Origin: Anaerolineales bacterium
GTDB taxonomy: Bacteria; Chloroflexota; Anaerolineae; 4572-78; J111
NCBI GenBank assembly: GCA_020634855.1
Contig: JACKAU010000003.1
Coordinates: forward strand, 970,774-1,034,773
Direction: 5' to 3'
DNA: 64,000 nucleotides
A program made the position numbers and the translations under genes. Positions within the stretch are counted from its first letter, which is position 1; every line of letters begins with the position of its first letter. The notes below the pieces were generated by a model, which saw nothing but the letters and a program-made list of their open reading frames with translations, had not been told where the DNA came from and searched no databases. This document shows positions 63,235 through 64,000 of the stretch, one piece after another.

Positions 63235-64000
63235 TTAGTCCCAGCCTTCTCCTTCAAACATATATTGATTTTGTAAATCTCGTGTTCTTGTATCAACTTT
63301 ACCCACAGTCTTAAATTGTTCAAAATATTTGTGCTTCTCTCTTTGAAATTCTTGTAGGACGAAATTTGCAACACGTTTCTTTGCAATATGAGAGTAACTG
63401 GCGTGCAGTTGTAAAGATGCTACTCTTGCCTCGAATTCAACCAGCTTTGCTTTTTCGTAATAATTTGGAAAACCATACCTAATAATACAAGTCCCTTTTG
63501 CCTCTGAATAATCAAACCTAAACTCTGCCTCAATTTCCCCGAATATAAAAACTCCTTCTTCACTGAGTATCATAATATCGGTTTCACCAAGTTTAGTGCC
63601 ATGCAGATTAATTTTATCAATTTTGTTTTTAAGCCATTTGAATTTTTCTGGAAAGTCAGAGAATTGATGATCAATACCAGCATCAAGATCGACAATTTTC
63701 TGGAATGAAAGTGTACTGACTGGTTGGGTAAATTTGCGTAAGAATTCAAAACGATATTTGTTTTCTACAAAATGGTGAGCAAAAACCTTTTGTATCGGGG
63801 TGTTTTTTGATATATCTCCCTGTTGGCGAAAATGGTTGTGAATGACAGTTTGTAGCTCGGTCATGAAACTTTTGGTTTCTGGGGCAGTTGTTTCAGTATG
63901 GTATATAACAATATCACTATTGGGTTCTTTCTTTATTGTTAGTTTACATTCGTGGTGTGTAGTTTGAGAGAAAACATCTTTAGTCCAATCCTGCCTTTTT
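63235..64000 (-). CDS. hypothetical protein, 5' end beyond the right edge
   Basis: An open minus-strand frame runs from the stop at 63235 to the window edge, so at least 254 residues belong to it; an internal ATG at 63864 is not needed. The sequence is soluble and Lys/Glu/Phe-rich. LGETDIMILSEEGVFIFGEIEAEF (about 150 residues before the end) places D, E and E like the core strands of PD-(D/E)xK-type folds, but the catalytic Lys would be Glu, so I do not claim nuclease activity. Composition is AT-richer than the pyrimidine cluster. Family not recognised. Confidence 0.6.
   Translation of the reverse strand, partial: KRQDWTKDVFSQTTHHECKLTIKKEPNSDIVIYHTETTAPETKSFMTELQTVIHNHFRQQGDISKNTPIQKVFAHHFVENKYRFEFLRKFTQPVSTLSFQKIVDLDAGIDHQFSDFPEKFKWLKNKIDKINLHGTKLGETDIMILSEEGVFIFGEIEAEFRFDYSEAKGTCIIRYGFPNYYEKAKLVEFEARVASLQLHASYSHIAKKRVANFVLQEFQREKHKYFEQFKTVGKVDTRTRDLQNQYMFEGEGWD

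Overview
The window looks like chromosomal DNA of a Chloroflexota bacterium (Anaerolineae/Caldilineae-like), probably a metagenome-assembled genome. This is inferred from style rather than a marker gene: lipoproteins with ACGG lipoboxes and Pro/Thr/Glu- or Ala/Glu/Thr-rich linkers, LPxVxxN-type secreted beta-sandwich repeats, many GT-C/DUF2142-like membrane proteins, an LLM flavin/F420 oxidoreductase, and dense families of short dispersed repeats. No rRNA, tRNA, CRISPR array or recognisable transposase was seen.

Layout. (1) 1-6.7 kb: a partial GT-C-like membrane gene riddled with in-frame minisatellites, an SH3-domain lipoprotein, a two-gene Trypco1 + trypsin-TIR-EAD conflict operon, and a BatD-like protein. 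(2) 6.8-10.75 kb: four overlapping glycosyltransferases. (3) 10.95-16.8 kb: a plasmid/chromid-like replication and partition module. An ExeA-like AAA ATPase and a small basic protein lie on the minus strand, and a Rep protein with a C-terminal DnaA_N-like domain, ParA and ParB lie on the plus strand. They diverge from a region holding a consensus sigma70 promoter. Iteron-like repeats and an AT-rich tract lie inside the rep gene. (4) 16.87-23.29 kb: a 1948-aa zinc-ribbon polytopic membrane protein and a small anchored protein. (5) 23.8-52.5 kb: a surface-polysaccharide locus with Wzm/Wzt-type ABC export, epimerase, many GT2/GT4 enzymes, SGNH protein, flippase, two methyltransferases, a secreted repeat protein, TPR protein, initiating sugar-phosphate transferase, and two DUF2142 + double-anchored beta-protein pairs. 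(6) 52.5-62.8 kb: a minus-strand pyrimidine-catabolism-like cluster. It has a frameshifted dihydropyrimidinase, beta-ureidopropionase/nitrilase, a fused double substrate-binding lipoprotein, two nucleoside-type ABC permeases and an LLM oxidoreductase. A striking 84-bp tandem array sits between the two hydrolases. (7) 63.2-64 kb: a partial unknown gene running off the right edge.

How it works together. Region 5 would make lipid-linked glycans (polyprenyl sugar-phosphate transferase, then GT2/GT4 enzymes) and move them out through Wzx and/or Wzm-Wzt; no convincing Wzy polymerase is visible. Region 6 would import bases or nucleosides and degrade dihydropyrimidines to beta-amino acids. The dihydropyrimidine dehydrogenase and the transporter ATPase are not in the window. 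The strongest candidates for something undescribed are the replication module with its intragenic iterons, the Trypco1/trypsin-TIR-EAD operon, the fused double binding protein, the 84-bp array, and a palindromic word (GGAACCCGGGTTCC) embedded in several unrelated genes.
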